From assembly GCA_934454435.1 (NCBI GenBank), contig CAKSGA010000050.1, positions 1-16,961 of the forward strand: 16,961 bases of DNA, given 5' to 3'. Under the pieces are notes generated by a model that worked only from the letters and a program-made list of their open reading frames with translations, was not told the origin of the DNA and did no database searches. The position numbers were made by a program, and so were the translations under genes. Every line of letters starts with the position of its first letter. Positions within the stretch are counted from its first letter, which is position 1. This DNA is from an uncultured Oscillospiraceae bacterium. GTDB lineage: Bacteria; Bacillota; Clostridia; Oscillospirales; Ruminococcaceae. This document shows, one piece after another, positions 6,243 through 13,924 of this stretch.

Positions 6243-6725
6243 GTGCTGATAATCACTAGCGACAATTTCTCTCAGTATTACCGGGAACACATTCAGACAG
6301 TGTATCGGATAGCACTTGGAATCGTACGGATACCCGAGGAAGCCGAGGATATAGCGGCGGATTGCTTTACCGCAATGATCAGGAAGGCAGAATTCAACGA
6401 TGATGGTCATCTGAAAGCATGGCTTATCGTTTCCGCCGAACATAAGGCGCTTAACGTGGTGAAGTCCGCACGAATGAAGAGGACAGTGCCGCTGGAGCAG
6501 CTTCCCGAGCGGTCTGCCGATATGAACGAGCACCAGCAGGAGCTGAAAGAGCTGGTGTTTGGACTTCCGGACAAGCTGAAAACCGTGACATACCTTTACT
6601 ACTATGAGGATATCCCGGTCAATAACATTGCGGCAACGGTGGGAATAAGCGAAAACAATGTGTACAGACGGCTTGCGCAGGCACGTAAGCTACTTAAACT
6701 TGCATTAAAGGAGGGAGAGCTATGA
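6243..6725 (+). CDS. ECF-type RNA polymerase sigma factor
   Basis: I choose GTG 6243 because a full AAGGAGGT (6228-6235) lies seven bases upstream. ATG 6222 is in frame but has only a weak site, and the good site would lie inside the gene. The product is 160 residues. Region 2 covers about 9-70 (FSQYYREHIQTVYRIALGIV, EEAEDIAADCFTAMI, LKAWLIVSAEHKALNVVKS). Region 4 covers about 95-155, with the helix-turn-helix VNNIAATVGISENNVYRRLA. There is no region 1 or 3, as usual for ECF factors. It recruits RNA polymerase to a small regulon, probably including its own promoter. The stop overlaps the start of the next gene (ATGA, 6722-6725), so the two are translationally coupled, as sigma/anti-sigma pairs typically are. 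Confidence 0.9.
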   Translation: MLIITSDNFSQYYREHIQTVYRIALGIVRIPEEAEDIAADCFTAMIRKAEFNDDGHLKAWLIVSAEHKALNVVKSARMKRTVPLEQLPERSADMNEHQQELKELVFGLPDKLKTVTYLYYYEDIPVNNIAATVGISENNVYRRLAQARKLLKLALKEGEL

Positions 6726-9700
6726 CAGAGCTGGAGCTTATGAATACATACGATTCTATGTCCATGCCGGAAGAACGTGTTTCAGATATCGAAGCAAGAC
6801 TAATGAAGCTCTATGAAAACTCAGCCTCCCTTGCTGCACCTGAACTCCCGGCAGATTCTCCAAAGGAATACCGGATCGATGGAAAGAAACACTCTGTCGT
6901 AAGGACAGCCGCTGTTTCTCTTTCCGCTGCGGCAGCCGCTGTACTCCTGGTGCTGGGCGGAAGGTTTCTGATAAACGGTCTGCCTGTCGTTTCTGACCCT
7001 CCCATTGACGCTGAAACGGACGAGATCCGCTTTGAAAGTGCAGACGACATTCCCGCATATGGGAGCGCAGGCTGCTTTGATGTTTATGAACACTCGCTGA
7101 TCGCCGGTGCGGGAAATTACAGGGCGGACTCGCTGTTCACCCAGCAGATTCGCAGCGGGGAACCGGTTTCGGTCGTGAAAATAAAAATCACTTCAGGGGT
7201 GTCACATGACGAAGATGGCTTCACGGAATACGAAGCAGTGATCACAGAGTGTCTTTCTGGCAAAAATATCGCCGCTTCCAGCGACAAGGTTTCTTTCCGG
7301 CTGAGGAGCACATATTCTGAACAGGTCATCGGTGAACCGTCCCTCGCTGTGGGCGATGAACTTATTGCGGCCGCCGCTGAGAACAATGGCGTCATATCCC
7401 TTGTCCGGCCCGACAAGCTGCTGTTTGAGTGTTTCACCGTAAACGGGCATGAATTCGCAGCGCAGCGCCATTGGTTCTGGGCTGACCTAGCCGCCATCGC
7501 AGACGATCATCAGTATGGAGATATCAGCCGGATAACCACAGTTACCGATGTCCCGGTTTCTTATTATGGCATTTATGAGCAGGGCGAACTTGCTTCTGCG
7601 CTGGAGAAACTGGTGCTTGTTTCGGACGAGGATCCTACTCTCAGCACTGAGCCGCTTCCCGACCTGTACGGCAGTTTCACGCTTGATTTCGGGCTAGTGG
7701 AGCCTTTCTGCTATTTCTGGTTCGATGAGAATCACAAACTTATCAGAAACGATGCACGGGAAGATATCTTTGGAAACGTCCATGGCTGCGATGACGAGGA
7801 CGTTCCCGACATATACTGTGCGGGCTTTTTTGAGGACGACCTCGGCTGGTATATGCGGGCCTCCAACAGAAACGGCGGCGACAGCATGTACTGGGTCCCG
7901 AATGACGATCCGGAGTATATGTACCGCTATGATTTCGGCAGCGATGCTTTGCCTGCAAGGGCTGATTACTCAGAGTGCTATTTAAGGCAGGGCATAGGGG
8001 ACTGGTCGTTCTCCGACCCGAACAACGATGGTAGCTTTTACACCTCTGCGGATCAGACAGGCGTCAGACAGCCCGTTGAAAACTATGTCGGAAAAATATC
8101 CTGGCTGGGCAAGGAAAAACTCTGCGCCGACCACGGAGAAAACTGGGCGGCAGAGTTCAATAAGTGGTACAACTGCGGCGAGAGCATTGAAATGGACGGA
8201 ACCGGCTACACCCGCAGGCTGCTTAAGGGCGCAGGCGGTGCGGAAGCTCCGTATTATTACGGAATGGGCGATGTCTGGCTCATCGACCACACAGATACCA
8301 GGATAGTTGCGGCATTCCGCTTTACCGCAGACGATGAGAACGCCGCCACGGCTGCGCAGTACTTTATACTCACCGCAGAATACCAGAACGGGTCCTGGCA
8401 GGAAAGCTGGCAGAAGCGCACGGACATCGACGCAATGATGATGCAGGGCGTTATTTCACCGGCAGATCCCGACTCCTGCCGCAAAGAGCAGTTCTCCTGG
8501 GGTACGGATAAAACTATTGCAATGATCTCCTCGGGCTCTGACCTTTTTACGCATGACGACGCAACTGATGAGTATTATCGGGTCAAATCCCTTGAATACT
8601 CGCAATATCTCCAGATAGATGATTATTTGTTCGTTATCGGGCGTGAACAGGACGCTCTGGGTATGTTCCTGTCTGGTTACAGGATAGGTTCGGGTGACCT
8701 GGCGCTCCAAAGCCAGTTTATAGCGGGCAATGAGGTCGAACAGTTCTTCCTTTCGCCAGACCAGCTGTACATTGTAATAGTTACCGCAGACGACAGCGGT
8801 CAGAAAAGACTTTATGTCTGCGAAAGGACCAATGCTGAGTTTTTTGCAACGGCAACGAATTCTTCCGGTGAAACGCAGTTCACGCTGGACGATGGCGGTT
8901 TCACCATAACAAAGGACGGCGTTGAGCGGCGCTATGATTACGACATGGGACGTTTTGACGGAGGACCGGGCGGTCAATCAGGCAAGAAGCCTGATGGTGG
9001 AAGCAACTGTATTCTTGTCACCTTACCATACATGAAGTCCGCCGAAACATATCCCAAAAACGAACTGTACTGCTATGACCAGGAAGAGAAACGATACAGG
9101 CGTGTTCTTGATGGAACATTCATAGCAGGCACCGAGGACGGGGACACGGTCTATGTACTTATGAATACAGTGAATGGCTGCTCCGTTTACAGCATTGGAA
9201 ACGGTGAATGCAGAACGATCGTTGACAGTGCTTTCTTTGAGCAGCACGGGTTCCCCTCTGATGATATTACGATGGAGGTGCGCTCCGGTGATAATATAGC
9301 CCTGATGTTTGATGACAGCCGGAGCACCGTATGGCTGTTCGACAAATATACCGGGCAGTTCATCACGGACGAAACACCAGCAGACGAGGATACCCTGCTC
9401 AATGACAGCGCTCCCGCCGAGGGTGAGGCGTACTATGATGATGTGTTCCAGAGAATAGGTTTGAGCGGCGCCGGTTCCGGTTATTCTTCCTATGCGGACC
9501 TGCTGGGCTCCGTAAAGGAAGCAGAGGCGCATTACGGCTCAGAGGCGCAGTTCAGTCTGTGCCGCACAGTACGTGTCCTGCCGGGAAAAGAGGCAAAAAA
9601 ATACGTCGGGTCTTCCGGCGACAGAACGGTTTATGAGGTTCAGGTCATTGAAAATCTCATCACCGGTGAGAAGATGGACAAAACCGTACTGCTTGTGATA

Positions 9701-10033
9701 ACGATGGGCTCGCCGGAGATTCAGACCAAAGGTGACCCGGTCTACGCCCCGGGGGAGATGTTCACCTGCGCAATGCTGGAGGACCCTGAAAAAAACTGCA
9801 TGCAGGCAATATACGGCTTCCGCTATGACGTCCGGACTTATGACAACAACAGAATAGCGTACTCACGTAATAATCAGGAGCTTGACGGATTGGCGCTCAC
9901 TGGTTCACAGAACATATCGGTCAGCGTGGCGACAAGCACCTCAATGAACCCTGCCGCTTATTCCCAGAGAATTCCGCTTTCTTCAGTCGCAGAGTTTGTG
10001 GCAGAAGAATGGTCCGGGCATGGTATAGGCTGA
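6722..10033 (+). CDS. Single-span membrane protein with large ectodomain, probable anti-sigma factor/sensor
   Basis: ATG 6722 overlaps the sigma stop and has AAGGAGGG six bases upstream. The 1103 residues start with about 59 cytoplasmic residues (MPEERVSDIEARLMKLYEN, a short helical segment like those that bind region 4 in Firmicute anti-sigma proteins, without a zinc HxxxCxxC motif). One span follows (about 60-84), then about 1020 extracytoplasmic residues. The ectodomain opens with a beta-rich module (about 112-240: YEAVITECLSGKN ... PSLAVGDELIAAA). The middle is rich in Trp, Tyr and Asp and has recurring short beta units in its second half (about 600-880), perhaps a propeller. A second, diverged copy of the first module closes it (about 923-1060: YEVQVIENLITGEK ... 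PVYAPGEMFTCAM). The anti-sigma role is inferred from position, topology and coupling. The signal is unknown. An ectodomain this large is far beyond the usual 200-400 residue anti-sigma proteins. Confidence 0.7.
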   Translation: MTELELMNTYDSMSMPEERVSDIEARLMKLYENSASLAAPELPADSPKEYRIDGKKHSVVRTAAVSLSAAAAAVLLVLGGRFLINGLPVVSDPPIDAETDEIRFESADDIPAYGSAGCFDVYEHSLIAGAGNYRADSLFTQQIRSGEPVSVVKIKITSGVSHDEDGFTEYEAVITECLSGKNIAASSDKVSFRLRSTYSEQVIGEPSLAVGDELIAAAAENNGVISLVRPDKLLFECFTVNGHEFAAQRHWFWADLAAIADDHQYGDISRITTVTDVPVSYYGIYEQGELASALEKLVLVSDEDPTLSTEPLPDLYGSFTLDFGLVEPFCYFWFDENHKLIRNDAREDIFGNVHGCDDEDVPDIYCAGFFEDDLGWYMRASNRNGGDSMYWVPNDDPEYMYRYDFGSDALPARADYSECYLRQGIGDWSFSDPNNDGSFYTSADQTGVRQPVENYVGKISWLGKEKLCADHGENWAAEFNKWYNCGESIEMDGTGYTRRLLKGAGGAEAPYYYGMGDVWLIDHTDTRIVAAFRFTADDENAATAAQYFILTAEYQNGSWQESWQKRTDIDAMMMQGVISPADPDSCRKEQFSWGTDKTIAMISSGSDLFTHDDATDEYYRVKSLEYSQYLQIDDYLFVIGREQDALGMFLSGYRIGSGDLALQSQFIAGNEVEQFFLSPDQLYIVIVTADDSGQKRLYVCERTNAEFFATATNSSGETQFTLDDGGFTITKDGVERRYDYDMGRFDGGPGGQSGKKPDGGSNCILVTLPYMKSAETYPKNELYCYDQEEKRYRRVLDGTFIAGTEDGDTVYVLMNTVNGCSVYSIGNGECRTIVDSAFFEQHGFPSDDITMEVRSGDNIALMFDDSRSTVWLFDKYTGQFITDETPADEDTLLNDSAPAEGEAYYDDVFQRIGLSGAGSGYSSYADLLGSVKEAEAHYGSEAQFSLCRTVRVLPGKEAKKYVGSSGDRTVYEVQVIENLITGEKMDKTVLLVITMGSPEIQTKGDPVYAPGEMFTCAMLEDPEKNCMQAIYGFRYDVRTYDNNRIAYSRNNQELDGLALTGSQNISVSVATSTSMNPAAYSQRIPLSSVAEFVAEEWSGHGIG

Positions 10034-10168
10034 GCTTCACATATCTTTTAATCGAGGCTGTCGATAATGGCACATCTGCGTCGTCACTCCCCACTGCAAC
10101 AGGAACAAAGCCTGGTTGCAGTGCGGGTTCCTAGCACCTGCACATTTCTCGGCAGCCTGGTATAAGTT

Positions 10169-10225
10169 CTTTTTCGACAAGCTGAATCGGGGCTGGAAAC
10201 AGCCTCGATCAGCTTGTCGAAAAAG
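10169..10225. repeat. 57-nt long perfect-ended hairpin with GAAA loop
   Basis: CTTTTTCGACAAGCTGA (10169-10185) pairs with TCAGCTTGTCGAAAAAG (10209-10225). The stem continues through ATCG/CGAT and GGCTG/CAGCC to a GAAA tetraloop. The T-rich left arm and A-rich right arm make it a possible terminator on the minus strand. On plus it lacks a T-run. Confidence 0.7.
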
Positions 10226-10233
10226 TCAATTTT

Positions 10234-10252
10234 GCCTGCGAAGCAGGCTTTT
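10234..10252 (+). terminator. Candidate terminator after the anti-sigma gene
   Basis: GCCTGC (10234-10239) and GCAGGC (10243-10248) close a GAA loop and are followed by TTTT. It is the first plus-strand stem with a T-run after the stop codon at 10033, 200 bases downstream, within the repeat cassette. Confidence 0.4.
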
Positions 10253-10260
10253 GTAATCAG

Positions 10261-10291
10261 TTTTTTGCCCAGGGTTTCCCTGGGCAAAAAA
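10261..10291. repeat. Perfect 14-bp stem palindrome
   Basis: TTTTTTGCCCAGGG and CCCTGGGCAAAAAA flank a TTT loop with no mismatch. The arms end in T and A runs, as for a palindromic repeat unit. Part of the cassette at 10051-10421. Confidence 0.7.
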
Positions 10292-10499
10292 CACTTCTAT
10301 CCGCACAACTGTGCGAATTGTCGGCTATGCCGACAATGAGTGCGGGCAGTGCGGATGTTCGGCGAAAAAGCCCCAACGGGGATTTTTCGACGGTCTCATC
10401 GGGGCTGGAAACAGCCTCGATTTGTTTTTGCGACCTTTGCATATCAGTTAGTTGATGAAATGAACCAGGGTATACCTTGCCATTATTTTGAGTAAATTA

Positions 10500-10528
10500 T
10501 TGACAAAATCTGCGTAATGGTGTATAAT
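10500..10528 (+). promoter_or_regulatory. Sigma-70 promoter of the TIR operon
   Basis: A perfect TTGACA (10500-10505) and perfect TATAAT (10523-10528) are 17 bases apart. The expected start is near 10535, with a short leader to ATG 10569. The spacer shares about 12 of 17 positions with that of the dockerin promoter at 3380, far more than chance spacers usually do. Confidence 0.85.
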
Positions 10529-10568
10529 AAAATAAAACGGTTGAAACAGATTGTGCGGGAGGTATACT

Positions 10569-13500
10569 ATGTCAGTTTTTCAGTGCAGGTCCTGCGGCGG
10601 TATGCTTGATTTGAAGCTGTATTCCGGCGTGTGCCGGTGCAGCTTCTGCGGCACTGAACAGAGCGTCCCGAGGCTGGGTCTTTCTGAAAAACAGACGCTT
10701 GTCGGGCGTGCGGAGAACTACCGCAGGAACGGCGACCATGACGGCGCACTCATGCTTTACGAGCAGGCGCTTTCCATGGAGCCGGAGGACGCCGATATCT
10801 ACTGGGCTATCGTCTTGTGCAGGTACGGGGTGGAGTATGTCTACGACCCGGCAAAAAAGCAGCATATTCCCACGATAAACCGGACCCATTCACAGCCGGT
10901 CAGCCAGGACAGCGACTACCTCCTTGCAATAAAATACGGCGACGAGTATCAGCAGAGCGTTTTCCGCCGCCAGGCTGAGGAGCTCTACCGCATACAGAAC
11001 GAGATACTTTCGGCCGCAGAGCAGATCGCCCCGTTCGATATCTTTATATGCTACAAGGAGTCCGACGGCTCCGGCAGGCGCACGCCTGACTCCGTTATCG
11101 CCGGGGAGCTTTACAGAAAACTCACGGACGAGGGGTACAGCGTGTTCTTTTCAAGGGTCACGCTGGAGGACAAGGCTGGCTCTGCGTATGAGCCGTTCAT
11201 ATATTCTGCGCTGAACTCTTCAAAGGTCATGCTGGTGGTCGCTGCGAATGCGGAAAATCTCCGCACGCCCTGGGTGCGAAACGAATGGAGCAGGTTCCTT
11301 TCACTCGCCGCAGACGGCGGAAAGACCCTCGCCGTGCTCGCAAAGGGCTTTCCTGCAAAAGAGCTCCCGGAGGAGCTGCGGCACCTACAGATGACTGATA
11401 TGGAAAAGCTCGGCTGGGAACAGGACCTCCTGCACGGACTGGAAAAGCTGATACGCCGTGACACGGCGGTCAGGGTGGTGAACTCCGCAGGGGCTAAGCC
11501 CCTTATCCGCCGTGCGAAGATGTTCCTGGAGGACGGGGAGTTCCAGAGCGCCCGGGAGTGCTGCGACCGTGCCCTGGATCAGGAGCCGGAGAATGCCGTG
11601 GCGTACTTCACGATGCTGCTTGCGCAGCTGGAGTGCAGGTCCCCGGAGAATCTTGACAGACTGGAGCTTGATTTCACGCAGAAGGACTGTTTCGTCAAGG
11701 CGGAGCGCTTCGCTCAGGGGGAGTTCCGGCAGCAGCTGCGGAAGCATTACAGAATGGCAAGAATAAAGAGCTGCCGCTACGTCATGCAGCATAATTCCAC
11801 GGAAGCGGAGCTGCTCTCGGCGGCGGAGGAGCTTGACGGGTTCGCAGAAGAGGACCCGTCAGACGGGCTCCGTGAGCTTGTGGAAGAATGCCGGAAAATG
11901 GCTGCGCAGGCTCACGAGCGTGAACAGGAGCAGAAGTACCGCAAGCTGCTCTCCGAGCTGGAATACAGAATACGCAAGAGCAGCACGGCTCAGCAGGTCA
12001 GGGAGCTTATACACCGACTGGAAGTCACAAAGTACGGCGAGGAGCTGATGGAGCTCGCAGATCAGCGGCTCGAAGAACTCACGCAGGAAGAGGAGCGGGA
12101 ACAGCTGGAAAAGTCCCGCCGTAAGCGCCGCAAAAAGGCTGTGACAGCCGCCTGGATAACCTCGGGAGCCGTTACTGTTGCGGCGGGGGTCACGGCTGTG
12201 ATAATGAACATTTCTGCCACCGTGGCAAGGTATGATGAGGCGGTGGCCCTTCGTGAAGCTGGGGAATTCACCCGTGCCCATGTGATGTTCGTGGAGCTCG
12301 GCAACTTCCGGGACAGCTATCATCAGCGCATTGAAACCGAGTACCAGAGCGCCGTTTCCATGCTGAACAGCGGAAATACCACCGGGGCCCGTGAGGTTTT
12401 CGTACGCCTGTCCCTAATGGAGTACGCCGACTCTGCGGAATACCTCCAGAGGACGGATTACGCCATCGCAGAGCAGTATGAGAGCTCCGGAGAGTTCGAG
12501 CTTGCGGCGGAGAAGTTCGGCGAGCTCGGAAGATACAGCGACAGCCGGGACAGAAGCCACGACTGCTGGGTAAGCGCTGCCGGGAAATACGCCGCAGACG
12601 GCGATTACACTTCCGCTGTGGAGGCGTATGAAATGATAGGGGACTCCGAAATGGCGGCTGAAATGCGGCTCACCCAGGCGGCTTGGCTCATCAGCAACAA
12701 TAATTCCATCGGCGCTGACGGGATATTCAGCTCCCTGGGGCTTTCGGTGGTGAACAGAAAGGAAAAGATGTACGACCTTGCCGTTAAGCTTGAGGAAAGC
12801 TCCCCGGATATTTCGGCGGCGGTGTACAGATGGCTCGGTAACTATTCCGACTGCGGCGACAGGCTGAACTCCATGATGTACGGCTCCGCAAAGAAGCTGC
12901 TGGCGGAGGGCGACACCGCCGCTGCGGTCGGACTGCTGGAGCAGCTCGGGGATTACTCCGACAGCGAAGAGCTGTACCGGACGGCGTGCTACAGCCTTGC
13001 GACCGACCGCATGAACTCCGGCGATTATCAGAATGCGGCTGTTTATCTTGGTTTCACCCCCGGTTACAAGGACGCTGACGATCTGCTGCGGGAGTGCCGT
13101 TATCAGCAGGGTCTTGCGGACCTGGGGGCGGAGAGTTTCAACAGTGCGATACACTGGTTTGAAAATGACCCGACATACAGGGACAGCGCCGAAATGCTTC
13201 TTGAAGCCAAATACCGCAAGGCGCTGAAGCTCCGCAGCGAGCATTTGTATGACGAAGCCGACAGGCTGTTCAGCGAGCTCGGCGACTACTCTGACGCAGC
13301 AGAAAAGCTGGCGGAGAGCCAGTCGGTGAGGATAAGCCAGATGAAGGCGGGGGACAACGTGTATTTCGGCAGCTTTGTTCAGAGCGGGAAAACCGGCGCT
13401 GCTGCGGAGCCTGTCGAGTGGGTCTGCGTGGAGGCCGCTGACGGCAGCGCACTTCTTGTCAGCGAGAAGCTGCTGACGTACCGTGAGTTCGGCGGGGAGA

Positions 13501-13910
13501 ACTGGGCGGACAGCACCCTGCGAAGCTGGCTGAACGGCGAGTTCTACAACACCGTGTTCACCGTGGAGGAAAAGTCGCTGATACAGCAGACGGAGCTCAC
13601 TAACCCCGACAATGCCGCTTACGGCACATGGGGCGGTCTGAGCACGGTCGATAACGTGTTCATTCTGTCCGCAGGCGAAGTGCAGGATTATTTCTCCGGA
13701 AATAAAAAGACCGCCGAAAAGACTGGTCATGCTAACGCCCTGGAGGGTTCTTCCGTCAGCTCACTGGACAAAAGCGGCGGCTGGTGGCTGCGCTCGGTGG
13801 GGAAGAAGTTCAATATTGACTGCATCGACACGGACGGCTTCTATAGCGAAATGGTATATTCAAATGAGAATTTTGTGCGTCCCTGCATACGTATAAGCTG
13901 CGGGGGCTGA
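10569..13910 (+). CDS. Membrane-spanning zinc-ribbon/TPR/TIR protein with extracellular repeats and DUF6273-like domain (copy 1)
   Basis: ATG 10569 follows GGGAGG (10557-10562) by six bases. An upstream in-frame ATG at 10551 would place that site inside the gene. The 1113 residues run: zinc ribbon (C6-x2-C9, C24-x2-C27); TPR-like helices and a conserved LCRYGVEY...PTINR segment (45-150); TIR domain (155-295) starting PFDIFICYKESDG, with BB-loop-like region SRVTLEDKAGSAYEPFIYSAL (split here as SRVTLEDKAG / SAYEPF) and WVRNE whose E239 matches the catalytic glutamate of NADase TIRs; more TPR and a charged coiled coil (300-520); a basic RRKRRKK stop-transfer, then one span (525-546); about ten TPR-like units ending in LGxYSDS (550-920); and a DUF6273-like domain (925-1113) with WWLRS and VRPCIRI. 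Positive-inside charge puts TIR in the cytoplasm and the C-terminus outside. The Zn-TPR-TIR core is a common Firmicute family of unknown role. Confidence 0.85.
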   Translation: MSVFQCRSCGGMLDLKLYSGVCRCSFCGTEQSVPRLGLSEKQTLVGRAENYRRNGDHDGALMLYEQALSMEPEDADIYWAIVLCRYGVEYVYDPAKKQHIPTINRTHSQPVSQDSDYLLAIKYGDEYQQSVFRRQAEELYRIQNEILSAAEQIAPFDIFICYKESDGSGRRTPDSVIAGELYRKLTDEGYSVFFSRVTLEDKAGSAYEPFIYSALNSSKVMLVVAANAENLRTPWVRNEWSRFLSLAADGGKTLAVLAKGFPAKELPEELRHLQMTDMEKLGWEQDLLHGLEKLIRRDTAVRVVNSAGAKPLIRRAKMFLEDGEFQSARECCDRALDQEPENAVAYFTMLLAQLECRSPENLDRLELDFTQKDCFVKAERFAQGEFRQQLRKHYRMARIKSCRYVMQHNSTEAELLSAAEELDGFAEEDPSDGLRELVEECRKMAAQAHEREQEQKYRKLLSELEYRIRKSSTAQQVRELIHRLEVTKYGEELMELADQRLEELTQEEEREQLEKSRRKRRKKAVTAAWITSGAVTVAAGVTAVIMNISATVARYDEAVALREAGEFTRAHVMFVELGNFRDSYHQRIETEYQSAVSMLNSGNTTGAREVFVRLSLMEYADSAEYLQRTDYAIAEQYESSGEFELAAEKFGELGRYSDSRDRSHDCWVSAAGKYAADGDYTSAVEAYEMIGDSEMAAEMRLTQAAWLISNNNSIGADGIFSSLGLSVVNRKEKMYDLAVKLEESSPDISAAVYRWLGNYSDCGDRLNSMMYGSAKKLLAEGDTAAAVGLLEQLGDYSDSEELYRTACYSLATDRMNSGDYQNAAVYLGFTPGYKDADDLLRECRYQQGLADLGAESFNSAIHWFENDPTYRDSAEMLLEAKYRKALKLRSEHLYDEADRLFSELGDYSDAAEKLAESQSVRISQMKAGDNVYFGSFVQSGKTGAAAEPVEWVCVEAADGSALLVSEKLLTYREFGGENWADSTLRSWLNGEFYNTVFTVEEKSLIQQTELTNPDNAAYGTWGGLSTVDNVFILSAGEVQDYFSGNKKTAEKTGHANALEGSSVSSLDKSGGWWLRSVGKKFNIDCIDTDGFYSEMVYSNENFVRPCIRISCGG

Positions 13911-13924
13911 GATGGTGAGGTATC

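Larger units (their letters stand above)
10051..10421. repeat. Intergenic mosaic of palindromes bracketed by ATCGAGGCTG/CAGCCTCGAT
   Basis: The 535 bases between the anti-sigma gene and the next start are filled by this cassette. Its ends are inverted 10-mers (10051-10060 and 10412-10421). Inside are stems at 10092-10123, 10169-10225, 10234-10248, 10261-10291, 10299-10356 (outer ATCCGCAC/GTGCGGAT, inner ATTGTCGGC/GCCGACAAT) and 10363-10389. A 24-base hairpin unit with stem GGCTG, loop GAAA and stem CAGCC occurs twice (10186-10209 and 10398-10421). A 32-codon frame from ATG 10067 has no ribosome site and is not called. This looks like an assembled set of interspersed repeats rather than one gene's control region. 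Confidence 0.7.

Noticed and set aside
10067..10165. A 32-codon plus-strand frame (MAHLRRHSPLQQ...) in the repeat cassette
   Set aside because: No ribosome site, it runs straight through the palindrome at 10092-10123, and short frames in interspersed repeats are often conserved only because the repeat is.
10051..10421. A CRISPR array or tRNA cluster
   Set aside because: The repeats are palindromes of different sequence and irregular spacing, not equal repeats with spacers, and no cloverleaf with a CCA-end acceptor and T-loop is seen.
12414..13730. A 438-codon open frame on the minus strand
   Set aside because: It lies wholly inside the first TIR gene, has no ribosome site or family features, and its openness follows from the high GC and codon bias of the plus-strand gene.
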